Shown: positions 34,209 through 42,584 of the stretch, piece by piece
Layout: every line of letters starts with the position of its first letter
Position numbering within the stretch: position 1 is the first letter of the stretch
From: JAXMHQ01 sp046346665
GTDB taxonomy: Bacteria; Verrucomicrobiota; Verrucomicrobiia; Limisphaerales; JAXMHQ01
Length of the DNA stretch: 64,000 bases
NCBI GenBank assembly: GCA_046346665.1
Contig: JAXMHQ010000010.1
Span: 59,449 to 123,448, forward strand
Reading direction: 5' to 3'
Notes under the pieces: generated by a model
The model's database searches: none
Told to the model about the DNA's origin: nothing
Seen by the model: the letters and a program-made list of their open reading frames with translations, nothing else
Program-made: the position numbers and the translations under genes

Positions 34209-35617
34209 AGCCGACTACGAAACAGCGCATGCAGATCAACCGGCAATCCATGCCGGAGCAGGATTCCGCCTCGCGCGCGGCGAATTTTGCCGAGGTGAAC
34301 CTCGGGTTCCCCGAGCAGGTCGCCCTGCTCGAGGCCGACCGCTGCCTGCAATGCAAGGATCCCCGCTGCGTCTCGGGCTGCCCGGTCGGGGTGAACATCC
34401 CGAAGTTCATAGACCTCGTGTCCCAGGGCAACCTGCAGGAGGCCGCTAAAAGTCTGTTAGGCGACAACGCGCTCCCGGCGGTGACCGGCCGCGTGTGCCC
34501 GCAGGAAACCCAGTGCGAAATCGAATGCGTCCGCGGCGCCAAGGGCCTCCCGGTCGGCATCGGCTACCTGGAACGCTACGTCGCCGACTGGGCCCGCAAC
34601 CACGCCGGCCAGATCCAGGCGCCCCGCCCCGAACCCACCGGCAAACGCGTCGCCATCGTCGGATCCGGCCCCGCCGGCCTCACCACCGCCGGCGAACTCG
34701 CCCGGCTCGGACACGCCGTCACCGTTTACGAAGCCCTCCATAAACCCGGCGGCGTCCTCGTCTACGGCATCCCCGAATTCCGTCTCCCCAAAAAAATCGT
34801 CCAGCAGGAGGTCGACCGCCTCCGCGATGCCGGCGTGAAAATCGAGTGCAATGTCGTCATCGGCCGCACCTACACGCTGCAGGAATTACAGAAGGAATTT
34901 CACGCCGTGTTCATTGCCAACGGCGCCGGCCTGCCGGTGTTCATGAATGTTCCCGGCGAAAATCTCAAGGGCGTCTATTCCGCCAACGAATACCTCACGC
35001 GCATCAATTTGATGGCCGCCTATCAGTTTCCCCGCAGCGACACGCCCGTCCTCCATGGCAAACGCGTCGCCGTCGTCGGCGGCGGCAACGTCGCCATGGA
35101 CTCCGTCCGCACCGCCCGCCGCCTCGGCGCCGATTCCGCCATGATCGTCTATCGCCGCACCGCGAAAGAACTGCCCGCCCGCGCCGAGGAAGTCCACCAC
35201 GCCGAACAGGAAGGCATCGAATTCCATTACCTCACCGCGCCGGTCGAGGTCGTCGGCAACGACAAACGCTGGGTCACCGGGCTCAAATGCGTCCGCATGC
35301 AGCTCGGCACACCCGATGAATCCGGCCGCGCCCGCCCGGAACCCGTGCCCGGTTCCGAATTCGTCCTGCCCTGCGACGTGGTTGTCGTCGCCATCGGCAC
35401 CCGCGCCAACCCCCTCCTCACCGCCACCTGCCCCGACCTCAAACTCACTCGCCAGGGCAACATCCTCATCGACGACAACGGCATGACCAGCCTGCCCGGC
35501 GTGTTCGCCGGCGGCGACATCGTCCGCGGCGCCGCGACGGTGATCCTGGCGATGGGAGATGGCAAGCGCGCGGCGAAAGCGATGGACAGCTACCTCAAGG
35601 CAGAAGGCAGAATGTAA
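34205..35617 (+). CDS. NfnB/SudA-type glutamate synthase small subunit-like flavoprotein
   Basis: The 470-residue protein has an N-terminal iron-sulfur domain (CLQCKDPRCVSGCPVGVNIP and CPQETQCEIECVRG), an FAD Rossmann motif (GSGPAGLTTAGELARLGH) and an NADP(H) motif (GGGNVAMDSVRTARRLGA). It ends with the second FAD contact (VFAGGDIVRGAATVILAMGDG). The length matches gltD-like NfnB. No gltB is present, which supports the NfnAB/SudAB reading over glutamate synthase. Electron bifurcation needs ferredoxin, which is not encoded here. Confidence 0.88.
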   Translation: MKPTTKQRMQINRQSMPEQDSASRAANFAEVNLGFPEQVALLEADRCLQCKDPRCVSGCPVGVNIPKFIDLVSQGNLQEAAKSLLGDNALPAVTGRVCPQETQCEIECVRGAKGLPVGIGYLERYVADWARNHAGQIQAPRPEPTGKRVAIVGSGPAGLTTAGELARLGHAVTVYEALHKPGGVLVYGIPEFRLPKKIVQQEVDRLRDAGVKIECNVVIGRTYTLQELQKEFHAVFIANGAGLPVFMNVPGENLKGVYSANEYLTRINLMAAYQFPRSDTPVLHGKRVAVVGGGNVAMDSVRTARRLGADSAMIVYRRTAKELPARAEEVHHAEQEGIEFHYLTAPVEVVGNDKRWVTGLKCVRMQLGTPDESGRARPEPVPGSEFVLPCDVVVVAIGTRANPLLTATCPDLKLTRQGNILIDDNGMTSLPGVFAGGDIVRGAATVILAMGDGKRAAKAMDSYLKAEGRM

Positions 35618-35622
35618 GAGCC

Positions 35623-35727
35623 GGTGGGGCGAGACTCGGGCCCTGACCTGGGCTGTGGGATTGTTGGAGGACTCCGCGCGACAGTCTTCCCATTTATCCA
35701 GCAATCCACCCATCCATTTATCCCCCA
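35623..35727. repeat. Deleted GGTGGGGCGAGACTCC element plus GGATNNNT octamers
   Basis: The element copy (35623-35647) lacks a few bases in the CCGTCGA part. It is followed by GGATTGTTGG and a right arm of ATCCANNN octamers (35689-35724). Confidence 0.65.
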
Positions 35728-35733
35728 CCCGTC

Positions 35734-36549
35734 CTACACCCCCGCCCGCTGCACGAATTCCTGGGCGAGCAGTTCGTAGGCGGCCGAGCCGGGGCTGTAT
35801 TTGTCGTAATGAATGATCGGTTTGCCGAAGCTGGGCGCCTCCGCAAGCCGGGTGGTGCGCGGAATCATCGTTTCAAACACACGCGCGCCAAAATGTTCGC
35901 GCACTTCCGAAACAACCTGGTTCGACAATTTTGTCCGGCTGTCGAACATCGTCATCACCACCCCAAGCAATTCCAGGCGCGGATTCACGCCGTTCTCGTG
36001 CAACTGGCCGATGATCCGGTTGAGCATCGAAAGTCCTTCGAGCGCGTAATACTCGCACTGCAACGGCACCACCAATCCGTCCGCCGCCGCAAATGCGTTC
36101 AATGTCAGCACGCCCAGGGACGGCGGACAATCGATGAGCACCAGGTCGAACCGGCCGGATTCCAGCACCGGCTGGAGCGCGTGCGCGACGCGCAGGAGAT
36201 GATTCTCGAGCCGCGGCAGTTCGATATCCGCGCCGCACAGGTCGACCTCGCTCGGGACGACGCTCAACTTCTCGAACGCGGTGGCCTGGACCTGGTCGAG
36301 CAGCGGCGCTTCGCCCACCAGCGCGCGATAGGCGCTCGCGCCTTCCTTCTTCTCCAGCCCAAGGCCGCTCGTGGCGTTGGCCTGCGGGTCCAGGTCAAAC
36401 AGCAGGACGCGCCGGCCGAGGGCCGCGACGCAGGCGGCCAGGTTGATGGCGGTGGTGGTCTTGCCGACGCCGCCTTTCTGGTTGGCGACGGCGATGACTT
36501 TGGTTGGCACGCAGCAGATGTAATGAAAGCGTGCGCCGGATTCAAGCAT
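35734..36549 (-). CDS. ParA/Soj family ATPase
   Basis: The protein has the deviant Walker A KGGVGKTTTAINLAA, LLFDLDPQANATSGLG (Walker A') and VLIDCPPSLGVLTLNAFAAA (Walker B). It is of the short chromosomal Soj type, which moves or positions DNA together with ParB. The family normally begins a few residues before NQKGGVGKT, so the GTG at 36510 (VPTKVIAVANQ) may be the real start. No parB gene is adjacent; the next gene downstream is on the other strand. Confidence 0.9.
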   Translation of the reverse strand: MLESGARFHYICCVPTKVIAVANQKGGVGKTTTAINLAACVAALGRRVLLFDLDPQANATSGLGLEKKEGASAYRALVGEAPLLDQVQATAFEKLSVVPSEVDLCGADIELPRLENHLLRVAHALQPVLESGRFDLVLIDCPPSLGVLTLNAFAAADGLVVPLQCEYYALEGLSMLNRIIGQLHENGVNPRLELLGVVMTMFDSRTKLSNQVVSEVREHFGARVFETMIPRTTRLAEAPSFGKPIIHYDKYSPGSAAYELLAQEFVQRAGV

Positions 36550-36595
36550 TTCACTGGATTTCAGCCCCGACCGGCGCCATCATGGAGTATCGACT

Positions 36596-36949
36596 ATGAA
36601 ATTGATCCTTTCGACGCACAACCTGACCCTGACCAAGGCCATTGAAGAGCACGTCCTGGACAAGCTCGACAAGCTGGAACACCTGGACCGCTGGGTGGTC
36701 GATGCCCGGGTGACGCTCGAACATGATCACACGCGCGCGCCGGAACTCCAGTTCAGCTGCTCCGTCCGGCTCGCCGTGCGCGGCCCGGACCTGTTCGCCG
36801 AGGATCGCGAAAGCGACCTCTACGCGGCGATCGACCTGGTGTTCAAAAAAATCGAACAGCAAATCCGCAAACGCCGCAGCAAACACAAAGCGCGGAAACA
36901 CAAGGTCGCCGCCCGGTCCAAACGGTCCCGGCAGGAATCCGCGCTCTGA
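36596..36949 (+). CDS. hpf: Ribosome hibernation promoting factor, short form
   Basis: The 117-residue protein has the HPF/RaiA fold: LILSTHNLTLTKAIEEHVLD, then LDRWVVDARVTLEHDH and DLYAAIDLVFKKIEQQIRK. It has a basic C-terminal tail (RKRRSKHKARKHK) but no long-form dimerisation domain. Such proteins block the decoding centre of idle ribosomes. It is a monocistronic or first gene, divergent from parA, and GTG-started amidohydrolase follows after 14 nt. Confidence 0.88.
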   Translation: MKLILSTHNLTLTKAIEEHVLDKLDKLEHLDRWVVDARVTLEHDHTRAPELQFSCSVRLAVRGPDLFAEDRESDLYAAIDLVFKKIEQQIRKRRSKHKARKHKVAARSKRSRQESAL

Positions 36950-36963
36950 CGGCCACCGCACGC

Positions 36964-38253
36964 GTGTCGAGTCCCAACCGCGCCAGCTCTCCGAATCACC
37001 GGCTCCTGATCCGGGCCCGGGCAGTGCTCCCGGTCGCCCGCCCGCCCATCGACAACGGCGCCGTCCTCGTCGCCGGACACCGCATCGTCCAGGTCGGGCG
37101 CTGGCCCGAAATGTCCACACCCCGCCGCGCCGCCGTCGTGGATCTCGGCGACACCCTGCTGCTGCCGGGCCTCGTCAACGCCCATTGCCACCTCGATTAC
37201 ACCGACCTCGCCGGCCGCGTTCCCCCGCAAAAATCCTTCACGAACTGGATCAAACTCATGACCGCCACCAAGGCGGAACGGAGCGACGCCGAGTTCGCCG
37301 AATCCTGGCTGCACGGCGCGGACATGCTGCTCCGCAGCGGCACCACCACGGTCGGCGATTTTGAAGTGTTGCCCCACCTGCTCCCGTCGCTCTGGGCCGG
37401 CACTCCCCTCCGCGTGATTTCGTTTCTCGAACTCACCGGCGTCAAAAGCCGCCGCGATCCCCGCAGCATCCTCGCCGAAGCCGAACGACGCATCCGCTCC
37501 CTGCCGCGTCACCCGCGCTGCCGCGCCGCCATAGCCCCGCACGCCCCCTACTCCACGCTGCCCGAACTCGTCCGCCGCGCCGCCCGCCTCTCCAGCCGCC
37601 GCCGCTGGCCTCTCTCCATCCACGTCGCCGAATCCACCGAGGAATTCGAAATGTTCACGCGCGCCGGGGGACCCATGTTCGACTGGCTGAAACTCAACCA
37701 GCGCGACGCCTCCGATTGCGGCCTCGGCTCCCCCGTCCAACACCTCGAACGCTGCGGCGCCCTCGCCCCCAACCTCCTCGCCGTCCACGTCAATTACCTC
37801 GCCCCCGGCGACGCCGCCAGGCTCGGACATCACCACGTCTCCGTCGTCCATTGCCCCCGCAGCCACGTCTACTTCGGTCATCGCAAATTCCCGTTCCGCG
37901 AACTCTCCCGCGCCCGCGTCAATATCTGCCTCGGCACCGACAGCCTCGCCACAGTCTATAAACGCCGGAAAGACACGGTGGAATTGAACCTGTTCGAGGA
38001 ATTGCGCGCGTTCGCCAAAGCGCACCCGAGGGTCGCGCGTGAAAAATTGCTGAATCTCGTCACCGTCAATGCCGCACGTGCCCTCGGCCTCGCAGGAAAA
38101 ATCGGCGAACTCACCCCCGGCACCCTCGCCGACCTCGTCGCCCTCCCGTTTTCCGGCCCGCTGAACGCCGCCCACGAAGCCGCCCTCGAACACCGCGGCG
38201 ACGTCTCCGCCAACCTCATCCACGGCCAATGGGCCGTCCCGCCCGCCGCCTGA
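36964..38253 (+). CDS. Metal-dependent amidohydrolase (aminofutalosine deaminase/chlorohydrolase-like)
   Basis: The 429-residue protein is an amidohydrolase barrel: first metal motif LLPGLVNAHCHLDYTDL, IAPHAPYSTLPE, then HVAESTEEFEMF, LAVHVNYLAP and the acidic ligand in ICLGTDSLATV. The flanking beta-sandwich has IGELTPGTLADLVAL. Family members deaminate or hydrolyse purine-like or aminohydrolase substrates. Aminofutalosine deaminase of the futalosine menaquinone route is possible but no other mqn gene is in view. The GTG start at 36964 follows hpf by 14 nt. Confidence 0.8.
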   Translation: MSSPNRASSPNHRLLIRARAVLPVARPPIDNGAVLVAGHRIVQVGRWPEMSTPRRAAVVDLGDTLLLPGLVNAHCHLDYTDLAGRVPPQKSFTNWIKLMTATKAERSDAEFAESWLHGADMLLRSGTTTVGDFEVLPHLLPSLWAGTPLRVISFLELTGVKSRRDPRSILAEAERRIRSLPRHPRCRAAIAPHAPYSTLPELVRRAARLSSRRRWPLSIHVAESTEEFEMFTRAGGPMFDWLKLNQRDASDCGLGSPVQHLERCGALAPNLLAVHVNYLAPGDAARLGHHHVSVVHCPRSHVYFGHRKFPFRELSRARVNICLGTDSLATVYKRRKDTVELNLFEELRAFAKAHPRVAREKLLNLVTVNAARALGLAGKIGELTPGTLADLVALPFSGPLNAAHEAALEHRGDVSANLIHGQWAVPPAA

Positions 38254-39099
38254 TCAGTTGCCCTCGATCATCTCCCGCGGGATGTGGCTGATCGACATCC
38301 CAAGCACGAGGAGCGTGATCAAACCAAAATACATCGCCGCCATCGTCCAGCGCTGCTCCGGCGTCACTTCGAAATATCTCCGCTCCGCTTCCGTCTTCTG
38401 CCGGAACAGGAAGAAAAGCCGCGGCGCCGAAAACACCAGGATCATGATCAACAGGAAATTCGGATGCGCAACCGTCAGGGCGACCAGGATCACAAAACCC
38501 ACCAGCCACAGCCACGGCGACAGCGCCGTCACGATCCGCCCGCCATCCAGGAATCCCACCGGCGCGAGGTTGAACAGGTTCAGGAAAAAGCCCGTGTAAG
38601 CCAGCCCGCGGAACATCGGGTTGCCCGTCGCCAGAAACAGCAGCTCGCACAACCCGGCCCCGAGCGTTCCCAACATCGGCCCGCCAATCCCCACCTGCGC
38701 CTCGATCCACGCGTTCCGCGGCGCCTCCTTCAGCGCGATCAACGCCCCCATGAACGGAATGAACACCGGCGCCCCCACCTTCAATCCCAGCCGCCGCGCC
38801 GCCAGCAAATGGCCGCACTCGTGCACGAATATCAACAGCACAAACCCCACCGCGAACCACGCCCCCCACGCCATCGCGTACACCCAGATGCTCAAGATCA
38901 TCGTGCCGCCTGTCTTCAGGATCACCGGCAAAAACTTCAGCGCCGGCAGCAACAGGAATTTCACCTTGCCGAAAAACTTCAATACCAGCAGCCCAACCAA
39001 CCCCAGCGGCGCCGCCAGCTTCCGCAGCCGTTCCCCGAAGGTCGGTTCGGTCGGCGGCCGCCAGTCGCCCTGGCTCGGCGTTGTCGGTTCCAGTTGCAT
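38254..39099 (-). CDS. Site-2 protease family membrane metalloprotease (M50)
   Basis: The 281-residue protein starts MQLEPTTPSQGDWRPPTEPT and has several membrane segments. The zinc motif is HECGH (about residue 90) and the third ligand region NLFNLAPVGFLDGGRIVTAL. Such enzymes cut membrane-bound regulators or handle signal peptides. The upstream in-frame sequence (to 39291) overlaps repeat and the trpG leader and is probably not coding. The C terminus, FRQKTEAERRYFEVTPEQRW, is a cytoplasmic helix before a last segment. Confidence 0.85.
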   Translation of the reverse strand: MQLEPTTPSQGDWRPPTEPTFGERLRKLAAPLGLVGLLVLKFFGKVKFLLLPALKFLPVILKTGGTMILSIWVYAMAWGAWFAVGFVLLIFVHECGHLLAARRLGLKVGAPVFIPFMGALIALKEAPRNAWIEAQVGIGGPMLGTLGAGLCELLFLATGNPMFRGLAYTGFFLNLFNLAPVGFLDGGRIVTALSPWLWLVGFVILVALTVAHPNFLLIMILVFSAPRLFFLFRQKTEAERRYFEVTPEQRWTMAAMYFGLITLLVLGMSISHIPREMIEGN

Positions 39100-39135
39100 C
39101 CCGCCCAATGTGCCGTCAGTCCTCCCCCGGTTCAA

Positions 39136-39212
39136 GAAAAGGCAGAAGCCCGAAACCTGCCCGCCCGCCTCCCATTCTGCATTCTGCATTCTCCCTTCTG
39201 CCTTTTCTTTTC
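39136..39212. repeat. Heptamer run (TTCTGCA) and inverse in trpG leader
   Basis: TTCTGCATTCTGCATTCT and a following CCTTCTGCC series (about 39175-39208) have a partial partner AAAAGGCAGAAG at 39136. They lie in the short divergent gap between the protease and trpG/pabA. Confidence 0.5.
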
Positions 39213-39240
39213 CCCCCGTTCGCTTAAGCTGCCCGCCAAC

Positions 39241-39822
39241 ATGATGCTGGTGATCGACAACTACGATTCGTTTACGTACAACCTGGTTCAATACCTCGGC
39301 GAAATGAACGTCGACCTCCAGGTCCGCCGCAACGACGACATTTCGATCGACCAGGTCCGCGCCCTCAACCCCGAACGCATCCTCATCTCGCCCGGGCCCT
39401 GCTCACCCCGCGAATCCGGCCTCTCGAACGAAATCATCCGCACCTTCGGCCCGTCCATCCCCCTGTTCGGCGTCTGCCTCGGCCATCAATGCATCGGCCA
39501 CACCTTCGGCGGCGAAGTCGTGGTCAACTACCGCATGATGCACGGCAAGACCTCCCCGATCCGGCACAACGGACAGGACCTGTTCGAGGGCATGCCCAAT
39601 CCCTTCGCCGCCACCCGCTACCATTCCCTCGTCATCCGGCGCGATTCACTCCCCGCCTGCCTCGAAATCACCGCCGAAACCGACGAGGGCGAAATCATGG
39701 GCGTCCGCCACCGCGAATACCCCATCTGGGGCGTCCAGTTCCATCCCGAAAGCATCCTCACCGAAAATGGACGCATCATTCTGAAAAATTTCCTCCAGCT
39801 GACCAGGCGAACCCCTGCATGA
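39241..39822 (+). CDS. Aminodeoxychorismate/anthranilate synthase glutaminase subunit
   Basis: The 193-residue class I glutamine amidotransferase reads MMLVIDNYDSFTYNLVQYLG, ISPGPCSPRESGLS, catalytic Cys in FGVCLGHQCIG, and the His-Glu pair in GVQFHPESILT. It supplies ammonia to chorismate-using synthases (PabA or TrpG; the two cannot be told apart here). No trpE or pabB lies beside it. Its stop overlaps the MCP start (ATGA). Confidence 0.9.
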   Translation: MMLVIDNYDSFTYNLVQYLGEMNVDLQVRRNDDISIDQVRALNPERILISPGPCSPRESGLSNEIIRTFGPSIPLFGVCLGHQCIGHTFGGEVVVNYRMMHGKTSPIRHNGQDLFEGMPNPFAATRYHSLVIRRDSLPACLEITAETDEGEIMGVRHREYPIWGVQFHPESILTENGRIILKNFLQLTRRTPA

Positions 39823-41393
39823 AATCCCGCGCGTTCTGGAAAGGCCCCACCCTGCTGCAGGCCATCCTGATCCTCCTGCTGGCGGGCGGGTTCGCCACCG
39901 TCTGGTGGCACATCACCGCCTCCCCGGAACTCAGCCGCGCCCAGGAACGCCAGCTCAACGACCTCCGCAACCGCGTCCACTCCGACCTCTTCGAACTCAA
40001 CGACGCCCTCCAGGGCCTCGTCATCGATCCCAAAAACGAAGCCGAACGACGCCGCGCCCACGACGCCGAAAACGACCTTTCCGCAGCCGTCGACCTCGCC
40101 CAGGAACAGTTCCGCAACCGCCAGTTTCTCCTCAATACCATCAAGAACCTCCAAACCCTCTACCTCCGCCCCCTGGAACTCATCGACGCCGATCCCGCCG
40201 CCGGCGTTCTCGATTTCCGCAAAAAAGCCGGCTCGCTTCAAAAGGAACGCAACCAGGCCCTCAACGATCTCAACAGGGAAATCGGCAAAATCCAGGAAAG
40301 CGAAACCACCCGCGCCGCCGCGGCCGAAACCGTCGTCCACGATATCCTCCTCGCCATCCTGCTCCTCTGCATCGTCCTCATCTGGGTGCTGTCGGCAATG
40401 ATGCGCAAACCGCTCGCCCAGGTCGCCGAGGCGCTCGACCGCCTCGGCCGCGGCGACCTCACCGCGCGACCCGCGCTCGATGGCTCCGAACCCTTCGCCG
40501 CCCTCGGCGCCGGCGTCAACCGCGTCGCCGATACCATCGCCGTCACCCTCACCCAGGTCCGCGGCGCGGCCACCCAGATGCAAACCGCCGCCGGCCAGCT
40601 CGGCTCCAGCGCGCGCGAACAGGAATCCACCGCCGCCCAGATCGCCTCAACCTCCGCCGGCGCCGGCGGCGTCTCCCGCAATATCTCCAACGCCTCCCGC
40701 GAACTGCTCAAAACCATCGAGGAAGTCACCCACGCCGCCGACGACACCTCCCGACTCGCCAACTCCGGCCAGGGCGCCATCGCCGGAATGGAATCCATCC
40801 TCCGCCAGATCATGGACGCCTCCGGCGCCATCACCGCGCGCCTCGCCGTCCTGAGCGAAAAAACCGCCAACATCAACTCCGTCGTCACCACCTTCACCAA
40901 AGTCGCCGACCAAACCAACCTCCTCTCCCTCAACGCCGCCATCGAAGCCGAAAAAGCCGGCGAATACGGGCTCGGATTCGCCGTCGTCGCCGTCGAAATC
41001 CGCCGCCTCGCCGACCAGACCGCCGTCGCCACCTACGACATCGAAAAAACCGTCCGCGATATGCAGACCGCCGTCGCCGCCGGCGTCATGGGCATGGACA
41101 AATTCTCCGAGGAAGCCCGTCACGGCGTCGACGAAATACGCCAGGTCGCCGGACGCCTCGGACAAATCATCCGCCAGGTCGAAACCCTCGCCTCGCGATT
41201 CCAGGTGGTCAACAAAGGGATTCACACCCAGGCCGGCGAAACCCTGCAATTGAGCGAAACCCTCGCCCGGCTCAGCGATTCCGCCCGCCATTGCGCCGAA
41301 TCCCTCCGTCAATCGAACCAGGCCCTGTCGCAACTCACCCAGGCCGCCGCCGGCCTCCAGAAAGGCGTCGACCGGTTCAAGCTCGAAGGCTGA
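39819..41393 (+). CDS. Methyl-accepting chemotaxis protein, WspA-like
   Basis: The 524-residue protein has a first membrane helix (LLQAILILLLAGGFATVWWH, about 12-31), a periplasmic coiled domain of about 140 residues, a second helix (DILLAILLLCIVLIWVLSAM, about 174-193), a HAMP domain and a signalling hairpin. The tip is VADQTNLLSLNAAIEAEKAG, followed by EYGLGFAVVAVEIRRLADQT and AVATYDIEKT. The ATYDI pattern and the missing periplasmic ligand signature are as in WspA-type receptors. It is the sensor of the cluster that follows. Confidence 0.88.
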   Translation: MKSRAFWKGPTLLQAILILLLAGGFATVWWHITASPELSRAQERQLNDLRNRVHSDLFELNDALQGLVIDPKNEAERRRAHDAENDLSAAVDLAQEQFRNRQFLLNTIKNLQTLYLRPLELIDADPAAGVLDFRKKAGSLQKERNQALNDLNREIGKIQESETTRAAAAETVVHDILLAILLLCIVLIWVLSAMMRKPLAQVAEALDRLGRGDLTARPALDGSEPFAALGAGVNRVADTIAVTLTQVRGAATQMQTAAGQLGSSAREQESTAAQIASTSAGAGGVSRNISNASRELLKTIEEVTHAADDTSRLANSGQGAIAGMESILRQIMDASGAITARLAVLSEKTANINSVVTTFTKVADQTNLLSLNAAIEAEKAGEYGLGFAVVAVEIRRLADQTAVATYDIEKTVRDMQTAVAAGVMGMDKFSEEARHGVDEIRQVAGRLGQIIRQVETLASRFQVVNKGIHTQAGETLQLSETLARLSDSARHCAESLRQSNQALSQLTQAAAGLQKGVDRFKLEG

Positions 41394-41397
41394 CCGC

Positions 41398-41889
41398 ATG
41401 CTGTTCCTGCTGTTCCAGGTGGGGCCCGATCGTTATGCGCTGGAGGCCAGCCGCGTGGTGGAGGTCGTCCCGCTGCTCCAGATGAACCGCATCCCCGGCG
41501 CACCCCGCGGCGTCGCCGGGTTTTTCCAATACCGCGGCCAAAGCGTGCCCGCCGTCGATCTCTGCCAGCTCGCCCTTCAGCAGCCCGCCCCGGAACGCCT
41601 CGGCACCCGCATCATCGTCGTCCGCCACCCCGATTCCCAGGGCCGTGAACAATTGCTCGGACTGGTCGCGGAACAGGCGACGCGGCTGCTGCGCAAGGAA
41701 GCCGCCGAGCTCGCCGCCCCCGCCGCGAGCGCCGGAATCTCCCCCCACCTCGGCCCGCTCATCCAGGATCCCAGCGGCGTCATCCAGTGGATCCGCGCCG
41801 AACACCTGCTCTCCAGCGGCGTGCGCGATCTCCTGTTCCCCGTCCCCGCCCCGGCCGAGCGAGGTTTGCAGGAACCGGACAGCCCATGA
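41398..41889 (+). CDS. CheW-like scaffold protein 1 (WspB-like)
   Basis: The 163-residue protein is one CheW domain: LFQVGPDRYALEASRVVEVV, then IPGAPRGVAGFFQYRGQSVP and LGTRIIVVRH. CheW bridges receptor and kinase. It starts 5 nt after the MCP stop and its stop overlaps the next start. Confidence 0.85.
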   Translation: MLFLLFQVGPDRYALEASRVVEVVPLLQMNRIPGAPRGVAGFFQYRGQSVPAVDLCQLALQQPAPERLGTRIIVVRHPDSQGREQLLGLVAEQATRLLRKEAAELAAPAASAGISPHLGPLIQDPSGVIQWIRAEHLLSSGVRDLLFPVPAPAERGLQEPDSP

Positions 41890-42584
41890 GCCTCCCCGCA
41901 AAACCCGCCGACCCCGCGCCCGGAATCCCCGCCGCGCCGGCGGATTGCTGGAACCGCATCGGCACCGCCGGGGACGGTTCCTGCCGCGAACTGAAGCAAT
42001 TCAATCAATGCCGCTATTGCCCCGTCTACGCCGAAGCCGGGCTGCGCGTGCTGGACCGAAACCTGCCGCCCGAATACCGCCGGGAATGGACCGCTTACTA
42101 CGCCGAAAAGCGCGACCCCGCCGCCGCGGGCCGCCCGGCTGTGCTCGTGTTCCGGCTCGGACCCGAATGGCTCGCCCTGCCCGCCCGCGTCTTCCAGGAA
42201 ATCCTCGAACACCGGCCCGTCCACACCGTCCCCCACCGTCGCAACGGCATCCTCCTCGGACTGGTCAGCGTCCGCGGCGAACTCCTCCCCTGCGTCGCCA
42301 TGGATCGCCTGCTCGGTTTGCCCTCCGGCAAACCCGCCGGCTCGCCCAGCCTCTTCTTCGCCCGGCTGCTCGTCGTGTCCTGGGAAAACCGGCGCCTCGT
42401 CTTTCCCGCCGACGAAGTCCACGGACTGCACCGGTTCCGGCCCGACGAACTCGTCCGCCCCCCCGCCACCCTCGCACAGTCCTCGTTCGCCTTCACCGCC
42501 GGCGTCCTCCAATGGCAGGAACGGCAGGTCGGCGTCCTCGACCCCGGCTGGCTCTTCGCCGCCATCAATCGAAACCTCGCGTGA
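41886..42584 (+). CDS. CheW-like scaffold protein 2 with N-terminal Cys cluster (WspD-like)
   Basis: The 232-residue protein has about 65 extra residues before its CheW domain. That part contains CWNRIGTAGDGSC and CRYCPVYAE, five cysteines in a compact block, then VLVFRLGPEWLALPARVFQE and NGILLGLVSVRGELLPCVAM. The WspD-type CheW is known to be longer than WspB. The cysteine block may bind metal or a cofactor. Its stop overlaps the CheA GTG start. Confidence 0.82.
   Translation: MSLPAKPADPAPGIPAAPADCWNRIGTAGDGSCRELKQFNQCRYCPVYAEAGLRVLDRNLPPEYRREWTAYYAEKRDPAAAGRPAVLVFRLGPEWLALPARVFQEILEHRPVHTVPHRRNGILLGLVSVRGELLPCVAMDRLLGLPSGKPAGSPSLFFARLLVVSWENRRLVFPADEVHGLHRFRPDELVRPPATLAQSSFAFTAGVLQWQERQVGVLDPGWLFAAINRNLA

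Noticed and set aside
34457..34741. Minus-strand open frame within the NfnB-like gene
   Set aside because: Antisense shadow of a strongly supported flavoprotein with iron-sulfur and FAD motifs.
38284..39240. N-terminal extension of the trpG/pabA frame
   Set aside because: The amidotransferase begins at MMLVIDNYDSF (39241). The upstream part lies over the site-2 protease gene and is Arg/Pro/Gln-rich shadow.
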